A stretch of DNA of 64,000 nucleotides from Zhouia amylolytica (GCF_900116365.1 NZ_FPAG01000004.1:321935-385934); one strand, 5' to 3'. Positions 35,601-44,179 are shown, numbered from the stretch's first letter. Made by a program: numbers and translations. Notes: generated from the sequence alone by a model not told the origin.

Positions 35601-36076
35601 ATATGGGGTTGATTGCCAGTAAGATAAAAAAATTCGACCAACAAGATATCCAAAAACTTGAGCAAAATGGCGATATAACGCTTGTTATTAACGAAAAAAA
35701 TATTACTTTAGGAATCGATGAAGTAGAGATTTCATCGAAAGATATTGAAGGTTGGTTGGTTGCTAATTCAGGGGCCATCACTGTAGCTTTAGACGTTACT
35801 ATAACCGATGATTTACGTAAGGAAGGAATTGCCAGAGAGCTGGTGAACAGAATTCAAAATCTTCGAAAAGATTCTGGTTTAGAAGTGACTGATAAAATAG
35901 ATGTTAAGTTTCAAAAAGACAGTACTGTAATAGAACAGGCGGTAATGAGTAATATAGATTATATCAAGGCCGAAACCCTTACAGCAGACTTAGGCTTTGA
36001 AGAGCATCTTGAGAATGGTACGGAAATTGCTTTTGATGACGTAAACACCAAATTGTCTATTCAAAAACACTTATAG
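32672..36076 (+). CDS. ileS: Isoleucyl-tRNA synthetase
   Basis: A 1134-residue class Ia synthetase. The HIGH-type motif is in NGLPGIHHVMARAIKD near residue 55, and the KMSKR loop is in LDKNGQKMSKRLGN near residue 680. The editing domain lies about 200-410, followed by the WTTTPWTLPSNTAL segment typical of the family. The C-terminal anticodon-binding region continues to the end and lacks the short zinc-binding tail of the E. coli type, so it is closer to the longer eukaryote-like IleS class. It charges tRNA-Ile with isoleucine. The DksA-like gene follows with only 2 bases between. Confidence 0.97.
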   Translation: MKFTEYKGLDLPKVAEEILNYWEEHDVFEKSITTRENAQPFVFFEGPPSANGLPGIHHVMARAIKDIFCRYKTQKGYQVKRKAGWDTHGLPVELGVEKELGITKEDIGKKISVEDYNKACKQAVMRYTDVWNDLTRKMGYWVDMENPYITYKPKYMESVWWLLKQIYNKDLLYKGYTIQPYSPKAGTGLSSHELNQPGTYKDVSDTTAVAMFKTKEETLPEFLRGYGEIDLLAWTTTPWTLPSNTALTVGPKIDYVLVKTYNQYTHKPINVVLGKPLLASQFSGKYVAVLGEEELQAYAEGDKKIPYFVVKDFKGADLVGIKYEQLLPYALPYQNPENAFRVISGDFVTTEDGTGIVHTAPTFGADDAKVAKEATPEVPPMLVRDENDNLVPLVDLQGRFRSELPEIGGKYVKNEYYADGEIPEKSVDVEIAIKLKEENKAFKVEKYVHSYPHCWRTDKPVLYYPLDSWFIKVTELKDRMFELNQTINWKPKATGEGRFGNWLQNANDWNLSRSRYWGIPLPIWRTEDGKEEIIIGSVEELKAEMAKAVEAGYMESDVFAEFEVGNMSEDNYDKVDLHKNIVDQITLVSPSGKPMNREADLIDVWFDSGSMPYAQWHYPFENKELIDDKLSYPADYIAEGVDQTRGWFYTLHAIGTLVFDSVAYKNVVSNGLVLDKNGQKMSKRLGNAVDPFETLSEYGPDATRWYMISNANPWDNLKFDIDGVAEVRRKFFGTLYNTYAFFSLYANIDNFTYAESDIPLEKRPEIDRWILSELNTLIKKVDDAYNDYEPTKAARAISEFVQEYLSNWYVRLCRRRFWKGEYGEDKISAYQTLYTCLDIVAKLAAPIAPFFTDQLYKDLNGATKKEALESVHLSEFPTCDEGVIDKRLERKMETAQTITSLVLSLRKKEKIKVRQPLKKVIVPVLDENQRQEISAVSDLIIAEVNVKEVELLDDASGVLVKQIKPNFKVLGPRFGKDMGLIASKIKKFDQQDIQKLEQNGDITLVINEKNITLGIDEVEISSKDIEGWLVANSGAITVALDVTITDDLRKEGIARELVNRIQNLRKDSGLEVTDKIDVKFQKDSTVIEQAVMSNIDYIKAETLTADLGFEEHLENGTEIAFDDVNTKLSIQKHL

Positions 36077-36078
36077 CT

Positions 36079-36465
36079 ATGAGCACAGACGTTAAAGTAA
36101 GATACTCTGATAAAGAGCTAGAAGAATTCAGGGCTATAATCGAAGCTAAAATCGAGAAAGCCAAGCAAGATCTGGATCTTTTAAAAAGTGCTTACATGAA
36201 TGATGGGAATAACGGTACGGATGATACTTCTCCTACATTCAAAGCATTTGAAGAAGGATCAGAGACCATGAGTAAAGAAGCAAATTCTCAATTGGCAATT
36301 CGTCAAGAAAAGTTTATTCGGGATTTAAAAAATGCTTTAGTACGTATTGAAAATAAAACATACGGAATTTGTAGAGTTACAGGAAAACTTATTAATAAAG
36401 AGCGTTTAAAGTTGGTTCCTCATGCAACTTTAAGTATAGAAGCAAAAAACATGCAAAAGAGTTAA
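36079..36465 (+). CDS. DksA/TraR-like protein without the full zinc site
   Basis: A 128-residue protein with a charged N-terminal coiled coil (about 5-75) and a C-terminal DksA-type globular part (YGICRVTGKLINKERLKLVPHATLSIEAKN). Only the first of the four usual zinc cysteines is kept; the others are replaced (RVT and PHAT), as is common in Bacteroidetes members. The coiled-coil tip has aspartates (NGTDDTSPTFKAFEEG) that may still reach into the RNA polymerase secondary channel. It is 2 bases after ileS and probably cotranscribed. Confidence 0.88.
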   Translation: MSTDVKVRYSDKELEEFRAIIEAKIEKAKQDLDLLKSAYMNDGNNGTDDTSPTFKAFEEGSETMSKEANSQLAIRQEKFIRDLKNALVRIENKTYGICRVTGKLINKERLKLVPHATLSIEAKNMQKS

Positions 36466-36489
36466 ATTTACACAGCTCTTTTCTATCGT

Positions 36490-36518
36490 AAAAAACGTCC
36501 ATTACTGGGCGTTTTTTT
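36490..36518 (+). terminator. Terminator after the ileS-DksA unit
   Basis: AAAAAACGTCC / GGGCGTTTTTT stem (11 bp, one G.T) with a 6-base loop and T-run, about 25 bases after the stop. Confidence 0.9.
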
Positions 36519-36547
36519 ATTTAGTTCAATACGTTACACTAGTTATC

Positions 36548-37180
36548 ATGCAAGGTATTCGTAATTATTTTACAGGATTATTACTTTTTGTTTTTACCAT
36601 GAGTGCGATGGGGCAGAAGAAGGTTGAAAAGGTATTTCCTTCTTCAGGGATTTCATCAATGGAGATTCAGGGTTTAAACGCCTATAAAATTATAGTATTT
36701 GCCAAAAAAACTGATCACGTAAGGATACAGGCCCAAATGAACGGAGAATATAGAAATGAATTATATGTGGTAGCTAATGTAGAGGAGCATACGTTAAATG
36801 TTAAAGCAGAATTTTCACCTTCATTTGATATGCCAGACGATAAATTAAGTGCGCATAAGGTGATCTCGGTGCGAATTATTGTTGAAGTACCCGAATATTT
36901 AGAAGTGCTTGTGCTGGGGGCGGATACTGAAGTAGATGTAAGTGGGAAGTACAATCAGGTGAAAACCAAAACACGATCAGGTACTACCAGGTTTTATGAT
37001 GTGGAAGGCGATTTGGATGCTTATTCTTTTCAAGGAGATATACGATATAAGTCTTCCGGAGGAAATATAAAAGCTTCCTCAAAATTTGGAAAGGTTATAA
37101 ATCGTGGAGTTTCCTCAGGTAATAGTTTAATATCATTAAAAACGGTTCATGGTAATATTTACATATCTCAAAATGAATAA
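36548..37180 (+). CDS. Secreted beta-helix-type protein (DUF4097-like)
   Basis: A 210-residue protein with a signal peptide (about residues 1-22) and repeated short beta strands; the pattern VDVSGKYNQVKTKTRSGTTRFYDVEGDLDAYSFQ in the C-terminal half resembles the DUF4097/DUF2807 adhesin-like repeat fold. Function is unknown. It lies 61 bases before lspA and may share its transcript. Confidence 0.6.
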   Translation: MQGIRNYFTGLLLFVFTMSAMGQKKVEKVFPSSGISSMEIQGLNAYKIIVFAKKTDHVRIQAQMNGEYRNELYVVANVEEHTLNVKAEFSPSFDMPDDKLSAHKVISVRIIVEVPEYLEVLVLGADTEVDVSGKYNQVKTKTRSGTTRFYDVEGDLDAYSFQGDIRYKSSGGNIKASSKFGKVINRGVSSGNSLISLKTVHGNIYISQNE

Positions 37181-37241
37181 TATTCTTATTTTTGGAGCTC
37201 ATTTTGGGAAAAATCCAGACCCATTTTATATTTAAGAACAT

Positions 37242-37880
37242 ATGTCATTAAAAAAATCGATTTTCATTATAGCCTTGGTCTTATTGGTAGATCAAATTTC
37301 AAAAATATATATTAAGACAAATTTTGTTCTGGGAGAGCATACTGACGTTTTTGATTGGTTTAAAATATTATTTGTAGAAAATGAAGGAGCTGCCTGGGGT
37401 ACCAAGTTAAGTGATATCGTTCCTTTTGTTTCAGATGAGGTGGCCAAGTTGTCGTTAACAATCTTTAGAATATTTGCTATTGGAGGGATTGGATACTGGT
37501 TATATGATAGTGTGAAGAAGAAAAGTCCTAAGATTTTAATTGTTTCTATTGCATTAATTTTCGCTGGGGCCTTGGGAAATATAATCGATTCTGTTTTTTA
37601 CGGAATGATTTTTAATGACAGTTATGGTCAGGTAGCAACTATGTTTTCTGATGATCCTTATGGTAGTATATTTCACGGAAAGGTGGTAGATATGCTATAT
37701 TTTCCAATGATTGATACAACGTTTCCTGAATGGATACCTATGGTAGGAGGTAATCACTTCAGGTTTTTCGAACCGGTCTTCAATATCGCGGATACCTCCA
37801 TTAGTTTTGGGGTAGGGATATTATTGGTTTTTAACAAAAAGGCATTTCCTAAAAAAGAGGAAGATCAGGGGAAAGTATAG
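37242..37880 (+). CDS. lspA: Lipoprotein signal peptidase (signal peptidase II)
   Basis: A 212-residue inner-membrane aspartyl protease with four membrane segments. The catalytic pair is Asp150 (KVVDMLYF) and Asp184 (FNIADTSIS), and family motifs include GALGNIIDSVFYG and FVENEGAAWG. It is longer than E. coli LspA (164 residues) because of an insert between about residues 120 and 145, which is usual in Bacteroidetes. It removes signal peptides from prolipoproteins, of which this window encodes many. Its end overlaps the convergent cyclo-ligase gene by 16 bases. Confidence 0.94.
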   Translation: MSLKKSIFIIALVLLVDQISKIYIKTNFVLGEHTDVFDWFKILFVENEGAAWGTKLSDIVPFVSDEVAKLSLTIFRIFAIGGIGYWLYDSVKKKSPKILIVSIALIFAGALGNIIDSVFYGMIFNDSYGQVATMFSDDPYGSIFHGKVVDMLYFPMIDTTFPEWIPMVGGNHFRFFEPVFNIADTSISFGVGILLVFNKKAFPKKEEDQGKV

Positions 37881-38431
37881 ACTTTTTCCGGGGTGACGCA
37901 ATAATCAATTTTTATATCGTCTTCCCGAAGATCTTCAATGAAACTTTCGGCTTCAAAAAAGGATAATCCTATTTTTATTGTAGTGTTTTTACACTCAGAA
38001 AGAAATTGGTCATAAAACCCTTTGCCATAACCAACTCTATTGCCTTTTTGGTCAAAAGCTAATAAAGGGACAAATACTACGTCAATTTTTTCTATCGGAA
38101 CTTCAATACCATCTACAGGCTCAGGGATATTATAACTGTTTTTTCTGAACCGTGTATTTTCTGTAAGTAAATAATGGGTAAGGCTTAGGTTTTGAAAGTT
38201 GCTTTTAGCAACTACAACCTCCTTATCCTTACCTTGTAAAATGCTTAATAAAAAAGAGGTATCAACTTCTTTTTGTTCTTCAATTGGTAAGAATAAATGA
38301 TAATAGGTCTTATCCCAAATAGGTAGTTTCAGAGATTCATTAGCAATTTTTATACTTAATTCTTCCAGGTCTTCCGATAATAATTGACTTCTTAAAGTTT
38401 TATATTTCTTTCTGAGTGTGTTTTTTAACAT
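37865..38431 (-). CDS. 5-formyltetrahydrofolate cyclo-ligase
   Basis: A 188-residue protein with the family signature LLAFDQKGNRVGYGKGFYDQFL near residue 130. It converts 5-formyl-THF with ATP to 5,10-methenyl-THF. The ATG at 38431 begins MLKNTLRKKYKTLR, which matches the family; a longer start at 38470 would run over the preceding small gene. It lies directly after the small lipoprotein gene on the same strand, 1 base apart. Confidence 0.93.
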   Translation of the reverse strand: MLKNTLRKKYKTLRSQLLSEDLEELSIKIANESLKLPIWDKTYYHLFLPIEEQKEVDTSFLLSILQGKDKEVVVAKSNFQNLSLTHYLLTENTRFRKNSYNIPEPVDGIEVPIEKIDVVFVPLLAFDQKGNRVGYGKGFYDQFLSECKNTTIKIGLSFFEAESFIEDLREDDIKIDYCVTPEKVYTFP

Positions 38432-38432
38432 C

Positions 38433-38624
38433 TTAGTGTTTGTGTTTCTTTTTCTGTTGCCCAGGAGCATAATCTTTTGCGCTCTTAGAGCCAGTCATTT
38501 TTTTCATTTGTCCTGGAGGTACTTTTTTTCCTGAATTTATTGAAATAGCGTGGTGTGAAGAGCAAGATCCTAATATAGTAATTCCGAAAATTGCCATGGC
38601 GCTTAGTAAAATAACTTTTTTCAT
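38433..38624 (-). CDS. Small basic lipoprotein with PPGQ motif
   Basis: A 63-residue lipoprotein: signal and lipobox ILGSC (Cys21), then a very basic tail with KKVPPGQMKKMTGSKSAKDYAPGQQKKKHKH split by two PGQ motifs. Such proteins are frequent in Flavobacteria and sometimes carry the doubtful label quinol oxidase subunit 4; nothing in the sequence supports that name. It is cotranscribed with the cyclo-ligase gene. Confidence 0.8.
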   Translation of the reverse strand: MKKVILLSAMAIFGITILGSCSSHHAISINSGKKVPPGQMKKMTGSKSAKDYAPGQQKKKHKH

Positions 38625-38716
38625 AGATCAATGTTTAGATAAGTTTGGGTTAAAATTTTGTTTAATCTTTATACAATTAAATGTAAAAGCAATGGCAAAT
38701 TAGTAATTTCGTAGTT

Positions 38717-40504
38717 ATGAGCCAAGCATCAATCGAACTTCAGTTACAAACCATCCCGAATAACCCTGGTGTTTATCAGTTTTACGACAAAGAAGGCAAG
38801 ATTCTTTATGTTGGTAAGGCAAAGAATCTAAAGAAAAGAGTTTCTTCATATTTTCATAAGGAACACGATTCTGGTAAAACCAGAGTGTTGGTAAAAAAGA
38901 TCGTAGAGATCCGACATATTGTTGTTCCAACTGAAACCGATGCCCTGTTGTTGGAGAATAATATGATTAAAAAGTATCAGCCTCGGTACAACGTAATGCT
39001 TAAGGATGATAAGACCTATCCTTGGATCTGTATTAAGAATGAACGTTTTCCAAGGGTGTTCTCCACCAGGAAGTTGGTCCGGGATGGATCGGAATATTTT
39101 GGTCCGTATACCAATGTACGAACCGTTAGGGCCTTACTTGAATTAATTAAAGATTTGTATCCTTTAAGAACATGTAGTTATGATCTCTCTAAAGAGAAAA
39201 TTGATGCCGGACGGTATAAGGTGTGTTTAGAATATCATATTGGAAACTGCTTAGGTCCATGTGAAGGAATTCAGTCGACCGAATCTTATGATCAGCAAAT
39301 TAAGGCTATTCGAGAGATCGTAAAAGGGAATTTAAAAGAGTCTTTACAGCTTTTTAAAAAGCAAATGAAGGATTTTGCCGAAGCGTTAAAGTTTGAGGAG
39401 GCCCAAAAAATAAAGGAAAAATTAGAAGTTTTAGAGAATTATCAGGCCAAGTCTACGATAGTACATCCTCGAATTACTAATGTTGATGTATTTACTGTTG
39501 TGTCGGATGAGGCTTATGGGTATGTCAACTTTCTTCAATTGTCTTATGGTGCAATTATTCGTTCGCATACCATAGAAATGAAGAAGAAACTTGATGAAAC
39601 CGATCGAGAGTTGTTGGAATTAGCAATAATTGAGCTAAGACAGCGTTTTCATTCACAGTCTAAAGAAATTTATGTGCCGTTTGAAATAACGATGGAGGAG
39701 GGCATAAAGGTAACGATACCCAAAGTGGGGGATAAAAGGAAGCTTTTGGATCTGTCTGAGAGGAATGCGAAGTTTTATCGACAGGAGCGATTTAAGCAAG
39801 CTAAAATAACAGATCCCGATAGACATGTGAATAGGTTAATGGCTCAAATGAAGAAGGATCTAAGGCTTTCGGAAGAGCCCCGTCATATTGAATGTTTTGA
39901 TAATTCCAATATTCAGGGTACGAATCCGGTAGCTGCTTGTGTTGTGTTTAAGAATGGTAAGCCTAGTAAAAAAGATTACCGACATTTTAATATAAAGACT
40001 GTTGAAGGACCTGATGATTTTGCTTCTATGGAGGAAGTGGTTCACAGGAGATACCGAAGGTTGTTGGATGAAAATCAGTCCCTTCCCCAGTTAATTATTA
40101 TAGATGGTGGAAAGGGGCAATTATCATCAGCTTTAAAGAGTTTGGATGCCTTGGGTTTGAGGGGGCAAATAGCAATAATAGGCATAGCAAAGCGATTGGA
40201 GGAGATTTACTATCCCGGAGATTCGATTCCAATGTACTTGGATAAAAAGTCTGAAACATTAAAAGTAATTCAGTATTTGCGGAATGAAGCACATCGATTT
40301 GGAATCACATTTCATCGGCAAAAAAGAAGTAAAGCTGCTATTGATTCCGAACTTGAAAACATTCCCGGGGTAGGGGAAAAAACCGCTGTGGAGTTGTTAA
40401 AAGAGTTTAAGTCAGTGAAGCGCATTAAGGAGGCATCAATTGAAAAGCTAATCGAAGTAGTCGGTGTTTCAAAAGCGCAGAAAATTTATGAGGCATTTCA
40501 TTAA
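38717..40504 (+). CDS. uvrC: Excinuclease ABC subunit C
   Basis: A 595-residue UvrC: GIY-YIG endonuclease (about residues 10-90, NNPGVYQFYDKEGKILYVGKAKNLKK), the zinc-binding CSYDLSKEK..CLEYHIGNCLGPCEG cysteines at about 152-180, a UVR domain (about 205-240), the RNase H-like nuclease (about 375-530, IECFDNSNIQGTNPVA) and C-terminal helix-hairpin-helix (IPGVGEKTAVELLKEF). It makes both incisions around DNA damage with UvrB. The patatin-like gene starts 19 bases after its stop. Confidence 0.97.
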   Translation: MSQASIELQLQTIPNNPGVYQFYDKEGKILYVGKAKNLKKRVSSYFHKEHDSGKTRVLVKKIVEIRHIVVPTETDALLLENNMIKKYQPRYNVMLKDDKTYPWICIKNERFPRVFSTRKLVRDGSEYFGPYTNVRTVRALLELIKDLYPLRTCSYDLSKEKIDAGRYKVCLEYHIGNCLGPCEGIQSTESYDQQIKAIREIVKGNLKESLQLFKKQMKDFAEALKFEEAQKIKEKLEVLENYQAKSTIVHPRITNVDVFTVVSDEAYGYVNFLQLSYGAIIRSHTIEMKKKLDETDRELLELAIIELRQRFHSQSKEIYVPFEITMEEGIKVTIPKVGDKRKLLDLSERNAKFYRQERFKQAKITDPDRHVNRLMAQMKKDLRLSEEPRHIECFDNSNIQGTNPVAACVVFKNGKPSKKDYRHFNIKTVEGPDDFASMEEVVHRRYRRLLDENQSLPQLIIIDGGKGQLSSALKSLDALGLRGQIAIIGIAKRLEEIYYPGDSIPMYLDKKSETLKVIQYLRNEAHRFGITFHRQKRSKAAIDSELENIPGVGEKTAVELLKEFKSVKRIKEASIEKLIEVVGVSKAQKIYEAFH

Positions 40505-40523
40505 AAATACTTACCTTCATTTT

Positions 40524-42764
40524 ATGAAAAAAATACTTACGTCGTTGATCTTCATTCTTCAATTTGGCTTTGTTTTACAGGCTCAAAATGATAGCGATCA
40601 GGATTTAAAAGTAGGCTTAGTTTTAAGTGGAGGAGGGGCTAAGGGATTGGCTCATATTGGAGTGTTAAAGGCTATAGAAGATGCGGGTTTAAGGATTGAC
40701 TATATAGGTGGTACGAGCATGGGGGCGATCATAGGTGCTATGTATGCTTCCGGATATTCTTCTCATGATCTGGATTCGATCTTTAAAAGTGTTGATTTTC
40801 AAAAATTAATTCAAGATGAAGTACCTAGATCAGCAAAGACCTTTTACGAAAAGAATAACAGTGAGCGTTATGCCTTAACGCTTCCTTTTGACAATTTTAA
40901 AATTGCCATTCCGACTGCTATATCTAAGGGGCAGAATGTTTATAATCTTTATTCACAGTTATTATTTCACGTTAGAGATGTTGATAATTTCGAAAAGCTG
41001 CCAATTCCTTTTTTTTGTATTGCCACGGATATAGAAAAGGGTGAGCCGGTAATATTAGATAGGGGGTATTTGCCACAGGCTATAGCTGCCAGTGGTGCGT
41101 TACCGTCGGTTTTTGAGCCAGTAGCGATTGATGATAAACTCCTAATCGATGGTGGTGTAGTGAATAATTTTCCTATAGATGAAGTTAAGGCTAAAGGAAT
41201 GGATGTGATTATAGGAGTCGATGTTCAGGATGAATTATCTGATCGGGAGTCTTTGAAAGCCGCTAATGAGATTCTATTACAAATTAGTAATTACAGGACG
41301 GCTCTGAGCATGAAGGAGAAAATTAAAAAAACGGATGTATATATTAAACCGGACATAACGGATTTTAATGTGCTTTCTTTTGATCAGGGGGGGAAGATCT
41401 TTAAAAAAGGATATTATGCTGCAATAGAGCATTCAAGTGTTTTAGATAGCCTTGCGTTGCTGCAGAAAAAGCATCCTGAAGAAAGTAAATTAAGACCTTA
41501 TGCTAAAGATACCATTAGTTTAAGCAGAATTCAGATAAAGGGCTACGATCGATATTCCAGGGCTTATATACGTGGAAAGCTTCGATTTAAAATGGAGGAG
41601 CCTATCACTTTTGAAAAATTCAATGAGGGTATTAGTAATTTGTCAGCCACCAACAATTTTAAAGCCATACAATACGAATTAAAGCATAACGAAGCATCTG
41701 GCAGGGAGGATTTGCTGATGCGAGTTGAGGAATCGCCTACAGATTTGTTTTTGCGTTTGGGAGTTCATTATGATGATTTATACAAATCTGCCGTATTGGT
41801 TAATTTAACACAAAAGCATTTGCTTTTTGATGATGATGTTGTATCGCTGGATTTTGTTTTGGGAGATAGGATTCGTTATAATTTTGAGTACTATTTAGAT
41901 AAAGGTTTTTACTGGAGTTTTGGTATCAAGTCGAGATTTAATTCGTTTTTAAAGCCTATTGATTTTAACTTTGTCAGAGAAAGAGCGGGGTCTGAAGATG
42001 CAGGGGTGAGGCAGGTAGATGTTGAATTAGACGATTTGACCAATCAGATATATCTTCAGTCTGTTTTCAGGGAGGAATTTTCTTTTGGGGCGGGCCTGGA
42101 ACATAAGTATTTACAGATTGAGTCAGAGACTATTTCCGGACAGGATAGTAATAATGCTGTATTTGATAACAGCAACTACTTTAGTACCTATGGATTTTTA
42201 AAATTTGATTCCTTTGATGATAAATATTTTCCTTCCCGGGGGATTTATTTTGATGGTGATTTTCATTTATATTTTAGCTCACCGGATGACTTTACGGGCT
42301 TATTTGATGAATTTTCAATTGCTAAGGCTAAGCTTGGTTTTGCAATGCCAGTAACCAAGACAGTGTCTTTTAACGCATTTTCTGAGGGTGGATTTAAAAT
42401 AGGAAATACAGCTTTGAATTCTTTTGATTTTATTTTGGGAGGATACGGCAATAACCTGATTAATAATTTCATTCCGTTTTTAGGTTACGACTTTTTGAGT
42501 TTTGGTGCTGATAGCTTTGTTAAAGGGTTAGCGATTGTAGATTGGGAGTTTGTACGTAAAAATCACCTTAATTTTTCGGCTAATTTCGCTAATGTTGATG
42601 ACCGCTTGTTCGACACGGGCGAATGGTTTAGTAAGCCTGATTATACAGGGTATGCAATAGGTTATGGACTGGAAACTTTTCTGGGTCCAATAGAGGCTAA
42701 ATACACCTGGTCTCCTGAAAGAGGGAAGGGGCTTTGGCTTTTTAACGTTGGCTTCTGGTTTTAA
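40524..42764 (+). CDS. Patatin-like phospholipase fused to an outer-membrane beta-barrel (type Vd-like)
   Basis: A 746-residue protein with a signal peptide (about residues 1-21), a patatin lipase domain (about 25-220: oxyanion loop GGGAKGLAHIG, nucleophile GTSMGAI with Ser near residue 63, and Asp in DGGVVNNFP near residue 207), then a POTRA-like stretch (about 330-405) and a C-terminal barrel of the bacterial surface antigen type ending in WLFNVGFWF, a terminal aromatic. This is the PlpD-like layout, in which a phospholipase is carried to the cell surface by its own barrel. The ATG at 40524 gives the proper signal peptide. Confidence 0.88.
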   Translation: MKKILTSLIFILQFGFVLQAQNDSDQDLKVGLVLSGGGAKGLAHIGVLKAIEDAGLRIDYIGGTSMGAIIGAMYASGYSSHDLDSIFKSVDFQKLIQDEVPRSAKTFYEKNNSERYALTLPFDNFKIAIPTAISKGQNVYNLYSQLLFHVRDVDNFEKLPIPFFCIATDIEKGEPVILDRGYLPQAIAASGALPSVFEPVAIDDKLLIDGGVVNNFPIDEVKAKGMDVIIGVDVQDELSDRESLKAANEILLQISNYRTALSMKEKIKKTDVYIKPDITDFNVLSFDQGGKIFKKGYYAAIEHSSVLDSLALLQKKHPEESKLRPYAKDTISLSRIQIKGYDRYSRAYIRGKLRFKMEEPITFEKFNEGISNLSATNNFKAIQYELKHNEASGREDLLMRVEESPTDLFLRLGVHYDDLYKSAVLVNLTQKHLLFDDDVVSLDFVLGDRIRYNFEYYLDKGFYWSFGIKSRFNSFLKPIDFNFVRERAGSEDAGVRQVDVELDDLTNQIYLQSVFREEFSFGAGLEHKYLQIESETISGQDSNNAVFDNSNYFSTYGFLKFDSFDDKYFPSRGIYFDGDFHLYFSSPDDFTGLFDEFSIAKAKLGFAMPVTKTVSFNAFSEGGFKIGNTALNSFDFILGGYGNNLINNFIPFLGYDFLSFGADSFVKGLAIVDWEFVRKNHLNFSANFANVDDRLFDTGEWFSKPDYTGYAIGYGLETFLGPIEAKYTWSPERGKGLWLFNVGFWF

Positions 42765-42877
42765 GATCTTTTTATGGAAAGTCACGAAACATTTTAAATG
42801 TTTGTGTTTTTCTCTGAAAAATTACCGATATTTGTGAATATGACAAATTTTTGGAAAGATTTACTCATATTACTCCA

Positions 42878-42951
42878 TTACCTCATCAAGAGAAATCCTG
42901 AGTGAGTGATACTTCTTAGGCAACCGCAATATAATACAAGGTTGATAGTAA
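42878..42951 (+). ncRNA. SAM-I/S-box-like structured element in the hmgA leader (candidate riboswitch)
   Basis: The leader between a weak promoter (TTTG at 42801, GATATTTG at 42827) and hmgA contains the S-box hallmarks ATCAAGAG (42885-42892) and GGCAACC (42919-42925) in the right order, followed by AAGGTT (42938-42943). P1 can form by TTAC..ATC (42878-42887) with GAT..GTAA (42944-42951); a P2 by GAGAAAT (42890-42896) with ACTTCTT (42911-42917), one mismatch; a P3 by AACC with GGTT. A P4 helix and the usual P2 kink-turn are missing, so it resembles compact SAM-I/IV variants more than classical SAM-I. Ligand and activity are unproven. Confidence 0.5.
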
Positions 42952-43018
42952 AATAACAAAGAAATAGATACTATTTTATTATATTATCTAAAGCTTAATT
43001 TCTTCAAAAATTAAAATT

Positions 43019-44179
43019 ATGCCTTTTTATCATAAATTGGGAGAAATCCCGCATAAACGACATACCATATTTAGAAAGTCAAACGGGGAGTTGTATTACG
43101 AACAATTGTTTGGTACGATTGGGTTTGATGGCATGTCAACTAATATGTATCATGTGCACAGGCCTACTCAGGTTAAAAACATTCTGGGTAAAAAGGATGT
43201 TGCTCCAAGGGTGTCTATAAAAAACAATATTCAGTCATACCGGTTACATGGCTTTAAAATTAAACCGGAGCATGATTACCTCGATAGTAGAAAGCCTGTT
43301 TTGACCAATAGTGATTGTACCATTATATTGGCGGCTCCAAAGGAATCTACAGCTTCATATTTCTATAAGAATGCCGATGCGGATGAAATGATTTTTATTC
43401 ATAGAGGAAGTGGTAAGTTAAGGTCTCATTTAGGGAATTTAGATTTTAAGTATGGAGACTATTTAATAATACCCAGAGGAACTATTTATAAAATAGATTT
43501 TGACACCGAAGACAACAGGTTATTTATTGTAGAGTCGCACAGGCCTATTTATACCCCTAAAAGATATCGAAATTGGTTTGGTCAGTTATTGGAACATGCG
43601 CCTTTTTGTGAGCGTGATATAAGAAGACCTTATGAGTTAGAAACTAATGACGAAAAAGGATCTTTCCTGATGAAAATAAAAAAACAAAATGAGCTTTTTG
43701 ACATGGAATATGCCACACATCCTTTCGATGTTGTGGGGTATGATGGGTTTAATTATCCATATGCATTAAGTATTCATGATTTTGAACCTATAACCGGTCG
43801 AGTTCATCAACCGCCACCAGTGCATCAAACTTTTGAAACTGATGCTTTTGTGGTTTGTAGTTTTGTGCCTCGACTTTATGATTATCACCCACAAGCAATT
43901 CCAGCACCTTATAACCACAGTAATATTGATTCGGATGAAGTGCTGTATTATGTTGATGGTGATTTTATGAGTAGAAATGATATTGATGCAGGGCACATTT
44001 CTTTACATCCGGCAGGAATCCCTCATGGGCCGCATCCGGGTGCAGCTGAAAGAAGTATTGGTAAAGAAAAGACCGATGAATTAGCGGTTATGGTTGATAC
44101 CTTTAAACCATTACAGCTAACTGAGGAAGCGATGGCCATTGCTGATGATTCGTATTATCAATCATGGTTAGAAGATTAA
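43019..44179 (+). CDS. hmgA: Homogentisate 1,2-dioxygenase
   Basis: A 386-residue cupin-type dioxygenase. The iron ligands are expected in YNHSNIDSDEVLYY (His300 and Glu307) and HPAGIPHGPHPG (His336). N-terminal family-like stretch is MPFYHKLGEIPHKRHTIFRK. It opens the ring of homogentisate to maleylacetoacetate in tyrosine and phenylalanine degradation. It is shorter than the human enzyme (about 445 residues), as is usual in this bacterial group. The 254-base upstream region carries a structured element. hpd follows by 36 bases. Confidence 0.92.
   Translation: MPFYHKLGEIPHKRHTIFRKSNGELYYEQLFGTIGFDGMSTNMYHVHRPTQVKNILGKKDVAPRVSIKNNIQSYRLHGFKIKPEHDYLDSRKPVLTNSDCTIILAAPKESTASYFYKNADADEMIFIHRGSGKLRSHLGNLDFKYGDYLIIPRGTIYKIDFDTEDNRLFIVESHRPIYTPKRYRNWFGQLLEHAPFCERDIRRPYELETNDEKGSFLMKIKKQNELFDMEYATHPFDVVGYDGFNYPYALSIHDFEPITGRVHQPPPVHQTFETDAFVVCSFVPRLYDYHPQAIPAPYNHSNIDSDEVLYYVDGDFMSRNDIDAGHISLHPAGIPHGPHPGAAERSIGKEKTDELAVMVDTFKPLQLTEEAMAIADDSYYQSWLED

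Noticed and set aside
38433-38624. Naming the small lipoprotein quinol oxidase subunit 4
   Set aside because: It is 63 residues, basic and lipid-anchored with PGQ motifs; nothing supports an oxidase subunit.
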